Assembly (NCBI GenBank): GCA_002345625.1
Contig: DDWE01000010.1
Location: forward strand, 1-48,346
Origin: Desulfuromonadaceae bacterium UBA2294
GTDB lineage: Bacteria > Desulfobacterota > Desulfuromonadia > Desulfuromonadales > UBA2294
Length of the DNA: 48,346 nt
Reading direction: 5' to 3'
Shown: positions 1 to 7,588 of the stretch, one piece after another
How the letters are laid out: every line of letters begins with the position of its first letter
How positions within the stretch are numbered: the first letter of the stretch is position 1
Position numbers and translations under genes: made by a program
Notes under the pieces: generated by a model
What the model saw: only the letters and a program-made list of their open reading frames with translations
The model's database searches: none
What the model was told of the DNA's origin: nothing

Positions 1-193
1 ACTGTCCGATTTTTTCGGACACTTCGATATATCCCTCAGACAACAATTTTTTCTTTAGATCATTCCAGTATTTGCGTGGTCTGTCATTACCCGTTAGAGC
101 TTCTATTACGTCAACAATCGAAAACCACCATTCACCGTTATGCAACGTCCGGCGAATCTCTTTGCCCTTAAAAACAGCCAGCTTTTCCGTCAT
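1..193 (-). CDS. Bro-N domain protein (phage antirepressor-like), 3' end outside window
   Basis: A reading frame of 64 codons opens at an ATG (193-191) and runs off the left edge without a stop. It is preceded by a strong GGAGGG ribosome binding site. The N-terminus reads MTEKLAVFKGKEIRR, followed by NGEWWFSIVDVIEALTG and DRPRKYWNDLKKKL. This matches the BRO family N-terminal domain (Bro-N) found in phage and baculovirus antirepressors and in many stand-alone bacterial genes. Bro-N is thought to bind DNA. The gene lies directly downstream of the cas operon, on the same strand, beyond a hairpin, in the place where cas1-cas2 would usually sit. Identification rests on the N-terminal third only, so any C-terminal domain is unknown. 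Confidence 0.75.
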   Translation of the reverse strand, partial: MTEKLAVFKGKEIRRTLHNGEWWFSIVDVIEALTGNDRPRKYWNDLKKKLLSEGYIEVSEKIGQ

Positions 194-258
194 AGCAATT
201 CCCTGCCCTCCGTGAGTAATCTATATATCAGGACGCAATCTGATTCCAATCAGCAGCC

Positions 259-295
259 AAGGGCAGTCCGTGACAATACGGCACGGACTGCCCTT
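259..295 (-). terminator. Hairpin closing the cas operon
   Basis: A perfect 14-bp inverted repeat (259-272 with 282-295) and a 9-nt loop lie 25 nt after the casE stop. No T-run follows on the minus strand, so it is not a textbook intrinsic terminator. It may instead be an RNA-stabilising 3' end or a weak terminator between casE and the Bro-N gene. Confidence 0.5.
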
Positions 296-319
296 CATAC
301 TACATTGTCTTTTACAGAA

Positions 320-928
320 CTATGCCCGTGCTAGAGACAACAACCCGCAACCAAAGGCTTTAGCGGGGCCGATACCGGTATTAAGCACTTCTCTCAATCC
401 TGCGGGATCTTTCACTTGCAGCACTCCTTGAAAATACACCGGCTGAATTTTTCCGACCCGTTTTTCCTTGGCTTTGCGAAAGTTCAGCGGAAGTCGTTTT
501 TCCGCTATCAAGGTTTGCAGTTCGGCACATCCCGTAAATTTCCTCTCCAACCAGTTCCGCCATTCTTCTTCGTGAATCAAAGGAACTCGACATTTTTTTA
601 CTTCGCCCCTGGCATTCAATCGCCCGTTTTCATCGTTAATGGTTTTGACCGGGTTGGCGATAAGTAAAAAACGTAACTGCTGCCCCACATTAAGACTCAA
701 TGGATAATCCTTGCAGGCGAGAAGCCTTACCCCCAGAGCATTGCCAGCAAATGGTTCACGCATGGATTGCATTAGAACTTCAGCTTGTTGCTGACCGAAG
801 CGTTCGACACGAAACAAATAATCCCGCTCGGCAGCAGCATTTTCGGGAAATAAACTCCAGAGTGCCCGATGAATCTCATAGGGATTGCGGCTAATCGAGC
901 CATGAATCATAACTTTACTCAGATACAT
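320..928 (-). CDS. casE: CRISPR-associated endoribonuclease Cas6e (CasE/Cse3), type I-E
   Basis: This protein cuts the pre-crRNA within the repeat and stays bound to the 3' hairpin of the crRNA in Cascade. It has 202 residues, close to the family norm. The N-terminus MYLSKVMIHGS and the segment YEIHRALWSLFP match E. coli CasE; His20, the residue needed for cleavage in E. coli, is present. The C-terminal glycine-rich stretch GIGPAKAFGCGLLSLA is the RNA-binding signature of Cas6 proteins. An upstream extension of the frame to 1093 lies inside casD; the ATG at 928 matches the family start exactly and follows GGAGGGGATC. It overlaps the end of casD by 14 nt, so translation is probably coupled. 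It is the last gene of the operon. Confidence 0.95.
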   Translation of the reverse strand: MYLSKVMIHGSISRNPYEIHRALWSLFPENAAAERDYLFRVERFGQQQAEVLMQSMREPFAGNALGVRLLACKDYPLSLNVGQQLRFLLIANPVKTINDENGRLNARGEVKKCRVPLIHEEEWRNWLERKFTGCAELQTLIAEKRLPLNFRKAKEKRVGKIQPVYFQGVLQVKDPAGLREVLNTGIGPAKAFGCGLLSLARA

Positions 929-1604
929 GATCCCCTCCATGGATATAAACCGTGCGGGCTGCAAATTGTCGCGGCTGCCCTGGCATCGGCACATCCCGCA
1001 AACGCATATTTCTATCCGCGCTGCCCTCAAACTTCTGATCGCTGTAAATGATGCCACCGCCGGGTTCGACTGCGCGCAGTGCTTCGACCGCATTCTGTGC
1101 CGTCAATTGTTGCCGCAATAAAGGTTGCGCCAAAGGACAGCTTCGTCGTCCGAGATAAGGGGTAAAGATCGGTTTCCGGATTGCGGTTTCAAGCTCCGCA
1201 ATTGATACCGCCGCCCCTTCGTTTTCACAAATGGCAACGGTATATTCAGCATCCAGCAAATATTCCCGCCAAGTCTGAATGGTTTCATGACTTTTTAACC
1301 CAACATAATCTTCACGTGCATCTTTGACCGTGTGATAGTCAGTCATTTTTATAACTGGCAACGCTCTGACTTCGCCCCAGACGGTTTTGACCTGACGGCC
1401 GTCTTTGCGTACCGAGAAAAGGAAGCTGTCCGCCAACTGTTGTAATCGGAGGTGTTCATTTCTGCGGATGCCGAGACAAGCCCCAAGTAAACCGAGCAGG
1501 GCGCTGCGGGTAGGAAAGTTGCCGGAAGGGCGCGTCCCTTCAAAGCTGTGCTCACCCCAGGCCTGCATCGGCCCCTGCAGTTTGAGAATCAAGAATTCGG
1601 CCAT
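915..1604 (-). CDS. casD: Cascade subunit Cas5e (CasD), type I-E
   Basis: Cas5e caps the 5' handle of the crRNA in the type I-E Cascade complex. The 229-residue protein opens MAEFLILKLQGPMQAWGEHS, the typical Cas5 RAMP start, then has GNFPTRSALLGLLGACLG, the conserved helix and glycine-rich segment of the family. It starts 3 nt after the casC stop and overlaps casE by 14 nt. Cas5e of type I-E is non-catalytic, which fits the presence of a separate Cas6e. The ATG start (1604-1602) agrees with the family N-terminus. Confidence 0.95.
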   Translation of the reverse strand: MAEFLILKLQGPMQAWGEHSFEGTRPSGNFPTRSALLGLLGACLGIRRNEHLRLQQLADSFLFSVRKDGRQVKTVWGEVRALPVIKMTDYHTVKDAREDYVGLKSHETIQTWREYLLDAEYTVAICENEGAAVSIAELETAIRKPIFTPYLGRRSCPLAQPLLRQQLTAQNAVEALRAVEPGGGIIYSDQKFEGSADRNMRLRDVPMPGQPRQFAARTVYIHGGDHVSE

Positions 1605-1607
1605 GGC

Positions 1608-2702
1608 TCAACCCTTTCCGTTATTGCGCACCCAACTCTTCAAAGCTTCAAGACTGGACTTGGCGGAAACACCCGCAGGAATGGTCGCATCAGTTAACGA
1701 AAACTGGCCGCAACGCTCCTCCAGCCCGTACCCGACATGAACCTTCTGCCAATAATCGTGCAACGCTGCAATGGACGGAGCACGATAGCCGCTCCCGTTT
1801 TTCTGCGACACCGGCTGCTCGAAAGCATTTGCCAAGGAAACGGGCAGATCCGAAAACGAAACCAATGCCAAATCAGCCAGATTGTGTGCGGCAAAGCTCT
1901 GCTGCTTGGCTGAAGGCACAACCGTTGCCAGCATCTGTAGCGTGTGGGCCGCGATTTCCAGAGCTTTTTCACGCGATGCGCCACCTAGGTTTTCCTGCAG
2001 TTGGCTGATATTGAGACTGGCATAGCGATAGAAAACACCGCTCGAAAACTCCTGAGTGTCGAGGTGCCCCGACCCCTGTTCCTGCAGATCGTCCACCGCA
2101 GTGAACCAGTCAATGTCAGAATCGACGGTGTGGGTGGTCAGGGCGTGTGCAACGGCCAAAGCGCCATCGACCTTCCCCAGCTTACTCATCAGTCCAGACG
2201 TTGCCATACGACCGGACAAGGCGATATCGAGCCCGCTGACCAGAGTCTTGCGCATTGCCTCGATCGAACTCTTCAGCTTTTTTTCCAATGCTTTGTCATC
2301 CAGATCTTCGGCTTCGGAGTTCATCACACGTTCGCAAAACCAGGCGAATTCCTCGACCGCCCAAGGTGCAACGGCATCTCCTTCCACCACCCCATCGACG
2401 GAAACATCTTTATCAATCAACAGCTTGATGGTCTTATTGATGATCTCCGTGGAAAAGCGCCCGACCAGTTTTTCATTCAGCCTGTCCTTTAATTGACTCA
2501 GATGCTTGGTGCGGATGCTTTCTTCACCTAGGTTCCGGGAATAGTATTCGCTTTTGCGCATTGCCCGCTTAAGGCTTTGACTGGAAACCCGCACTCGCCG
2601 AACGCCGCCGAAAACGGCCGACTTCTGCATGTTCATGTCGTCGCGATTGAGGCAGGACGGACTGTGGGAAATCAGGACGTGAAAGTTGACGAAATTTTTC
2701 AT
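1608..2702 (-). CDS. casC: Cascade backbone subunit Cas7e (CasC/Cse4), type I-E
   Basis: Cas7e forms the six-copy backbone that covers the crRNA spacer in Cascade. The protein has 364 residues. The N-terminus MKNFVNFHVLISHSPSCLNR is followed by RDDMNMQKSAVFGGVRRVRVSSQ, with the Arg-rich SSQSLKRAMR motif characteristic of CasC. The frame stays open 60 nt further upstream, but the ATG at 2702 matches the family start and has an AAGGAGGG ribosome binding site directly before it. It lies 13 nt after casB and 3 nt before casD. No unusual features were seen. Confidence 0.95.
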   Translation of the reverse strand: MKNFVNFHVLISHSPSCLNRDDMNMQKSAVFGGVRRVRVSSQSLKRAMRKSEYYSRNLGEESIRTKHLSQLKDRLNEKLVGRFSTEIINKTIKLLIDKDVSVDGVVEGDAVAPWAVEEFAWFCERVMNSEAEDLDDKALEKKLKSSIEAMRKTLVSGLDIALSGRMATSGLMSKLGKVDGALAVAHALTTHTVDSDIDWFTAVDDLQEQGSGHLDTQEFSSGVFYRYASLNISQLQENLGGASREKALEIAAHTLQMLATVVPSAKQQSFAAHNLADLALVSFSDLPVSLANAFEQPVSQKNGSGYRAPSIAALHDYWQKVHVGYGLEERCGQFSLTDATIPAGVSAKSSLEALKSWVRNNGKG

Positions 2703-2715
2703 GGTTGAACCCTCC

Positions 2716-3186
2716 TTAGTTTTTGTCGTTTTGGTTGATAAAAAAGTCTTCGAGCAGGCCACGCTTGCTGCGCTCGTTGTAATCCCAGTACCACAACTGC
2801 TTTGCCATCAATGACCAGTTCACTGTCGGCTCGGACTGTTTAATGACGCGGCGCAGTTGAATCATGTCGTTCGGCGCTTCGCTACGCACGATCTGGATCA
2901 TCCGGCTTTCGGAAACCGTCGAGCGGGTGCCTTTTCGACTGCGCGCCAGAGCTTTCCCAAGGGATACCGGTTGCTCCGTGTGGTTTATACAAGGAAGACA
3001 AAAAATCATTCTCTGATAGGCCTTCTTCTGCCATTCTTTTTCGCCCCTCCCGCCCAGCAGCCGATAAAAGGCCGGGACTTCAAGCAGATCATCCAGCGTT
3101 CCGCAGCGCCTCAATTCGGCTTTTGGTCCATTGGGCAATCGCTGCCAATCCTGATACAAATCCATAAAATCATTTTCCTTTGCCAT
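2716..3186 (-). CDS. casB: Cascade small subunit Cse2 (CasB), type I-E
   Basis: Cse2 forms the dimeric belly of type I-E Cascade, contacting crRNA and the displaced DNA strand. The frame encodes 156 basic, mostly helical residues, a normal size. Recognisable parts are GPKAELRRCGTLDDLLEVPAF near the N-terminus and RLLGGRGEKEWQKKAYQRM in the middle; the family is otherwise variable. It overlaps the end of casA by 17 nt and precedes casC, its standard place. The call rests on position as well as sequence. Confidence 0.9.
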   Translation of the reverse strand: MAKENDFMDLYQDWQRLPNGPKAELRRCGTLDDLLEVPAFYRLLGGRGEKEWQKKAYQRMIFCLPCINHTEQPVSLGKALARSRKGTRSTVSESRMIQIVRSEAPNDMIQLRRVIKQSEPTVNWSLMAKQLWYWDYNERSKRGLLEDFFINQNDKN

Positions 3187-4681
3187 CTGCTCCTCCCTCC
3201 TGTTGAGGTTTCAGTTCTTTGAGACGTTTGCGCATTGTCTGACGAGATACCGCCATGGTGTGAATCAAATTGGGATCATTCATATATGGCCGAACCGATT
3301 CCTCGAAAAGCCCGACAACCGCGACGTGCAGTTGTTCTTTGAGTGCAGATATTTTTGGCGCAGGGTTGGTAAAATCAAGGCCGGCCAGGGTGTCGAGAAT
3401 CATATCTTCCGTGCAGCGATAAAACTGGACTTTACCCGTTTCATGGACAGGCACTCCGGCCCCTTTGTGACCTCCTCCTTTAAAAAAGGTAAACAACGCC
3501 TTATTTAAAGCATCACGATACCCAATGGCCGTATCCACGACTTCCTGAACGATCACCGGTTTGGCATTCCAGCCCTCCCCAAGCGATAACAACTCATGCC
3601 GTCGCGCCAGAATTGACGCCTGATTATTGCGATAACCGCCAATGCACAGGGTTAATCGCACACCAAGTTCCTGTGCCTGTCGTATCACTGCGGCCGGTTC
3701 CTGTCCGGGGTTTTTTGCATCATCCACCTCACGGCGCACAACAAAGCGGCCAAGTTGGGTCCAGGAAGGTGCTGACGTGGTAAAAGAGAGATATTTTTCT
3801 TCCTGTTCACCTTTTTTCAGGGTCATCGTTCTTGCGCCGTGTGGATGAGGCCAAATCCCGGTCACTGTGTAATTGAATTTCGCTTTATTGAACCCGTGGT
3901 GAACTTCAGTGTTTTTGTGGCCACAGCAGCTGCAATTCCCGCCCGCCTGTGCAGGTAACAATTCAATGTGCGCTGGCTGCCAGAACAGGCCGCGCAGAAA
4001 CCCGATACTTGTGGCTGAAAAGGTTTCCGACTTGATCGGTTCGATCCAAGTAGGCTGCTGTCCTTCTGTCTTTCGATGCCAGGGCAACAAACGTTCAATC
4101 CCTTCACTGGTCAGCACATTCAACCAGATGGTCTGGCGTAAATGCTCGCCCTGCACCAAGGTCGTTACCGGGGCGCTGCTACGCAAGCTGGCCTTGAAAC
4201 CTCCGCCAAAACCGGGAACATTCATCGCCTGGTTAAACAATGCAATTGCAGTACAACCCGAGCAAAGCGCCTCCCCTAATCCGGCCGGATTAACAAAACA
4301 GCTATTGGTCGCTCCCGTTACTCCGGCAAGCAGTTTATCCATCGGGGTAGGTTCATTTGCTTTGACTCCCCGCACCTGCATAAAGGGCGACTGCGGATGA
4401 TCAATCCGAAACCAGTCCGCACAGAGTTTGCATCCGTCATCAAACTGCAACTCGACAAACGGTTTCGAGATGAGTTGTTTCAGAGCCCTGAGATCAGCCG
4501 GGGTCGCCAGTGTCTGCGCCATACAGACCAACAGTTGCAACGCAGCCATTTCCATATCGTCCCGCGGCAGGCACAACTCCCACTTGGTGTCTTCACACAG
4601 CAACTGTCGCAAAGTTAGTTTCTGTGCCGATGGTTTGCCTTGCTCTCGCACCGGTATCCATGGATCGGTCAACAAATTCAT
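3170..4681 (-). CDS. casA: Cascade large subunit Cse1 (CasA), type I-E
   Basis: Cse1 recognises the PAM and recruits Cas3. The protein has 503 residues, the normal length. It opens MNLLTDPWIPVREQG, the family signature. Around residues 128-140 it has CFVNPAGLGEALC, corresponding to the PAM-reading L1 loop of E. coli Cse1, including the FVN triad. A Cys cluster (C250, C252, C253 in GGNCSCCGHK) corresponds to the conserved CSCCG segment. Its ATG overlaps the cas3 stop in an ATGA arrangement (4681-4678), and its end overlaps casB by 17 nt. Both point to a single coupled operon. Confidence 0.96.
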   Translation of the reverse strand: MNLLTDPWIPVREQGKPSAQKLTLRQLLCEDTKWELCLPRDDMEMAALQLLVCMAQTLATPADLRALKQLISKPFVELQFDDGCKLCADWFRIDHPQSPFMQVRGVKANEPTPMDKLLAGVTGATNSCFVNPAGLGEALCSGCTAIALFNQAMNVPGFGGGFKASLRSSAPVTTLVQGEHLRQTIWLNVLTSEGIERLLPWHRKTEGQQPTWIEPIKSETFSATSIGFLRGLFWQPAHIELLPAQAGGNCSCCGHKNTEVHHGFNKAKFNYTVTGIWPHPHGARTMTLKKGEQEEKYLSFTTSAPSWTQLGRFVVRREVDDAKNPGQEPAAVIRQAQELGVRLTLCIGGYRNNQASILARRHELLSLGEGWNAKPVIVQEVVDTAIGYRDALNKALFTFFKGGGHKGAGVPVHETGKVQFYRCTEDMILDTLAGLDFTNPAPKISALKEQLHVAVVGLFEESVRPYMNDPNLIHTMAVSRQTMRKRLKELKPQQEGGADGKGK

Positions 4682-7317
4682 TTCTTTTCCCTCCTCAGTC
4701 CGGTATCGCGGTGATACCTGAAAATGACCTTCTTCCCTTCGGCAACAAAAGCCTCTCCGACAGGCTGCATCTTCAACCAGTAACGCCCCTCACTGACATC
4801 TGCAACCTCTTCGAGGCTATATTTCCAGCCCTTGCTTCCAGGCACACCGACACCGTTGAGTGCCAACGTTTCTATCAGTTGATATTCATCCAAACAACCG
4901 AGCGAATTACCGTCGATCGTTTGCCGCCCGCCAGCTGATTCCAGATACGGCATTACCGTCAGACTCATCTCACCGTCACGAGTTACGGCGGTAATATGCT
5001 GGTCACTATCGGTAAATGGATTCGCATTTTTCGCCATATTCACAACTTGCTGAGCCATGAAACCCTTCACCTCGTCTACCTCATCCTTAAATATCCGATA
5101 TGCCTCCGAAACATCTTCGGGTTCGTTTTTCCAGGAATCTTCCTGATAGACACTTTCAATCCACCTCCGGTAGGCATCAGGGAAAGAAATCTGTTCGACA
5201 CCGCTTAGTAACTGCTCAGTTCGCCACAACACTCGGGTGTTGCCGTAGACCACGCCGGTGCCACCATAATTGTCATCGGTTGGCAAGAGAACAGTGCAAA
5301 GGGGATCGTTGAACCCGACAGGTCGTTTGTCGTTGTTCTTTTCATGGCGGTGTAACCGCCCCATGCGTTGAAACAGCAGGTCAACCGGACAAAGCTGAGT
5401 AATGAGCCAATCGAAATCGACATCGAGGGACTGTTCCACCACCTGGGTCGCTACTAGAATCCGCCCTTTGCTGCGGTCCCCGTCCAAACCGAAGTTTTTG
5501 ATGACGCATTTTTCCTTGCCTTGCCTGTCCAGAAACCGGAATCGAGCGTGAAACAGATCGACCTGCACAGTGCTGCGTCTGCGAAGCTGCTCAAAAAGAG
5601 CTTGCGCCACATCGACCAGATTACAGACAACCGCCACTTGCGCACCCGCTTCGGCAGCGGTAATCATCCGCTCGATCAATCCCTCGTCTGGAGTCATTCC
5701 AGAAACCTGCAAACTCTCCACATCGACCGTGACAATTGTCTGTTTGATCTCCTTCGCTAACGAAAAGGGTACAACTTTCTGGGCCACGGAACTGAGTAAA
5801 GGATAAGGGGCCAGATCTTCATTCGCGGGGAGTTCTGCCCCCCAGGCGGAATACAGCTTCTGCTTCTGTATCGCAGGGAGCGTCGCCGACAGGAGAATGG
5901 CCGAACCGCCCACAGCTTTCTGCTGGCGTAAGACCTCTTCGAGCAGGCCATACATGTAAGCGTCGTAAGCGTGGACCTCGTCGACAATCAATACACTGCG
6001 TCCGATACCGAAACCACGCACGAAACGGTGTCGAACCGGCAGAACCGAAATCAAAACTTGATCAATGGTGCACACGCCGATCTGCCCAAGAAAAACCCGC
6101 TTGCGACTTTCGGCCAGCCATTCGCTGCATTTGACCCAACCATCCTGCTCGTCACCGTCGCCGGATCTACTGCGCTTTTTCAGATCGGCAAACTCGTCAT
6201 TGAGTCCGGCAAAGCCATGTGCCAACAATAGATTTGGCGAGTCGGCAAAAAGAACCGACGCCGCTGTTTTCAAACGCCCAAGCATCGCATTGGCCGTGGC
6301 CTGAGTTGGCAGGGCAAAGATAATGGAGTCAGCCAGACCAGTATCGACTAGCTTCCAAGCATGCGCCAAGGCAGCTTCGGTCTTTCCGCTACCAGTCGGC
6401 GCCTCGATAATTGTCAGCGCCGGTTCAAGCGGCAGGGTTTCGGCCAATAATTGCAAAGCGTGGGGAGATTTATGAGGGGGGAGCAGAGCAGATATCCCAG
6501 AAAAAGTTTTTGTATGACCTATGATGCCGGATAACTTTAGAACCCTTTGCGCATCGGCAGAAACTTTATCTTTGAAATAGGTGCCGAGATCTTCAGGGGT
6601 CGCAAGAAAAGGAAAGTTGGTTTCGTCACACCGTGACCCCAGCCAATCGGCAATTGAACAAAATCCGGCCAAGAGAGGAGAGGGCTCTGGGGGATGGCTC
6701 TGCAAGCTTAAACCAGCCGGCTTGAGGAATAGATTTTCCAGCGACATCAACCAAGCATTGCGAGCAGTATAATCGGTAAGTTGGTAGCGCTTATCAACCA
6801 GACAGCTGAAATCTGCCCCTTTTATATACTCGGAAAATTTCACATGTCCATGATGCCCGGTCACTGCCTCGATCCAAGGTTTCCAATAAGCCCACTGTTC
6901 GGGCTCCTCCTCGTCACAAAAGAGTCCGCCGCCGGAATCCGGCGAACCATGCTGGTCGATAATATCCTTGCGGAACCAGTAGAGCCCGGCTTCCCCATGC
7001 CAGTAATCATTGACTTCTTTTTCTGAAGGAAGAGTCCCACCCCGATAGGTATAAAGTGCCTTGAAGGCGGGGATGTCTTTTCGTTGAAACCGAAGATCAA
7101 ATTTTCCGTAATCGTGCAAAGCGCAGAAAAACAGCACCCAGGCCCGGGCTTGTTCTTCGTCGCTATTCCGACAGAAACTGCGACGAATTGTTGGACTGAT
7201 ATCCCACAAGTGGGCAGCAACCGCCGCCACATCCAAACAATGATAGGGCAGTAGATGATATCGGCCATCGTCTGCGGTTTTGCCCCAATAATGGTATAGC
7301 TCCAAATTCATACCCAT
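4678..7317 (-). CDS. cas3: CRISPR-associated helicase-nuclease Cas3, type I-E
   Basis: Cas3 is the HD nuclease and superfamily 2 helicase that shreds DNA bound by Cascade. The protein has 879 residues from the chosen start. The HD domain contains YHCLDVAAVAAH (about 25-36) and ALHDYGKFD (H68-D69). The helicase has Walker A APTGSGKT (306-313), DEVH (446-449), SATLP, and a C-terminal QRMGRLHRH motif VI. All key residues are present, so it looks active. The frame can be read from a TTG at 7344, but the ATG at 7317 gives MGMNLELYHYWGKT, which lines up with the E. coli N-terminus; ATG 7311 is also possible. It is the first gene of the cas operon, with a palindrome and possible promoter just upstream. 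Confidence 0.96.
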   Translation of the reverse strand: MGMNLELYHYWGKTADDGRYHLLPYHCLDVAAVAAHLWDISPTIRRSFCRNSDEEQARAWVLFFCALHDYGKFDLRFQRKDIPAFKALYTYRGGTLPSEKEVNDYWHGEAGLYWFRKDIIDQHGSPDSGGGLFCDEEEPEQWAYWKPWIEAVTGHHGHVKFSEYIKGADFSCLVDKRYQLTDYTARNAWLMSLENLFLKPAGLSLQSHPPEPSPLLAGFCSIADWLGSRCDETNFPFLATPEDLGTYFKDKVSADAQRVLKLSGIIGHTKTFSGISALLPPHKSPHALQLLAETLPLEPALTIIEAPTGSGKTEAALAHAWKLVDTGLADSIIFALPTQATANAMLGRLKTAASVLFADSPNLLLAHGFAGLNDEFADLKKRSRSGDGDEQDGWVKCSEWLAESRKRVFLGQIGVCTIDQVLISVLPVRHRFVRGFGIGRSVLIVDEVHAYDAYMYGLLEEVLRQQKAVGGSAILLSATLPAIQKQKLYSAWGAELPANEDLAPYPLLSSVAQKVVPFSLAKEIKQTIVTVDVESLQVSGMTPDEGLIERMITAAEAGAQVAVVCNLVDVAQALFEQLRRRSTVQVDLFHARFRFLDRQGKEKCVIKNFGLDGDRSKGRILVATQVVEQSLDVDFDWLITQLCPVDLLFQRMGRLHRHEKNNDKRPVGFNDPLCTVLLPTDDNYGGTGVVYGNTRVLWRTEQLLSGVEQISFPDAYRRWIESVYQEDSWKNEPEDVSEAYRIFKDEVDEVKGFMAQQVVNMAKNANPFTDSDQHITAVTRDGEMSLTVMPYLESAGGRQTIDGNSLGCLDEYQLIETLALNGVGVPGSKGWKYSLEEVADVSEGRYWLKMQPVGEAFVAEGKKVIFRYHRDTGLRREKK

Positions 7318-7362
7318 GACTTTCAGATAATTTGCACCCGTCAAATCTTCACAATATTTCGT

Positions 7363-7401
7363 GACATAATATGTCGCACTTGATCAACGTTTCACCTAAT
7401 T
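7363..7401 (-). promoter_or_regulatory. Possible promoter and palindromic operator of the cas operon
   Basis: GACATA-A-TATGTC (7363-7375 on the plus strand) is a 13-bp perfect palindrome about 45-60 nt upstream of the cas3 start. On the minus strand it contains TATTAT, a possible -10, with GTGAAA 18 nt upstream as a weak -35. A repressor bound here would block the promoter. This is inferred from sequence shape only. Confidence 0.3.
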
Positions 7402-7409
7402 CTTCATTA

Positions 7410-7449
7410 CAAAAAAGCCCCTCCGGCGTCATCTACACCGAAAGGGCTC
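7410..7449 (-). terminator. Intrinsic terminator of the cpoB-transporter transcript
   Basis: Read on the minus strand, AGCCCUUUCGGUG pairs with CGCCGGAGGGGCU (G-U pairs included) around a 7-nt loop and is followed at once by TTTTTT. The mismatches that appear on the plus strand become G-U pairs on the minus strand, so the element is oriented to stop the transporter gene ending at 7589. The 140 nt between that stop and the hairpin hold no convincing gene. Confidence 0.85.
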
Positions 7450-7588
7450 CTGATCTGTGTCTCAACTTTTAACGTCCATCACCCCCCCCTGCAACCGGTC
7501 ATTCCTTTCTAGAAGCTTTCTCACCAAACGGCAAGGCAACGAACAATTACTCATCAAAGAAAGCGAGTGCCACGCTAAATCGATTGGT

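Noticed and set aside
140..334. A 64-codon plus-strand frame at the left edge
   Set aside because: It overlaps the Bro-N gene and the hairpin after casE and encodes no recognisable protein.
1..7588. A CRISPR repeat array near the cas genes
   Set aside because: I looked for regularly spaced 28-29-nt repeats with a GC-rich palindromic core on both strands and saw none. The gaps at 194-319 and 7345-7588 hold only hairpins and a palindrome.
7450..7588. A possible small gene between the transporter stop and its terminator
   Set aside because: No start codon with a ribosome binding site or conserved pattern was found on the minus strand. The plus-strand frames run into the transporter gene as shadows.
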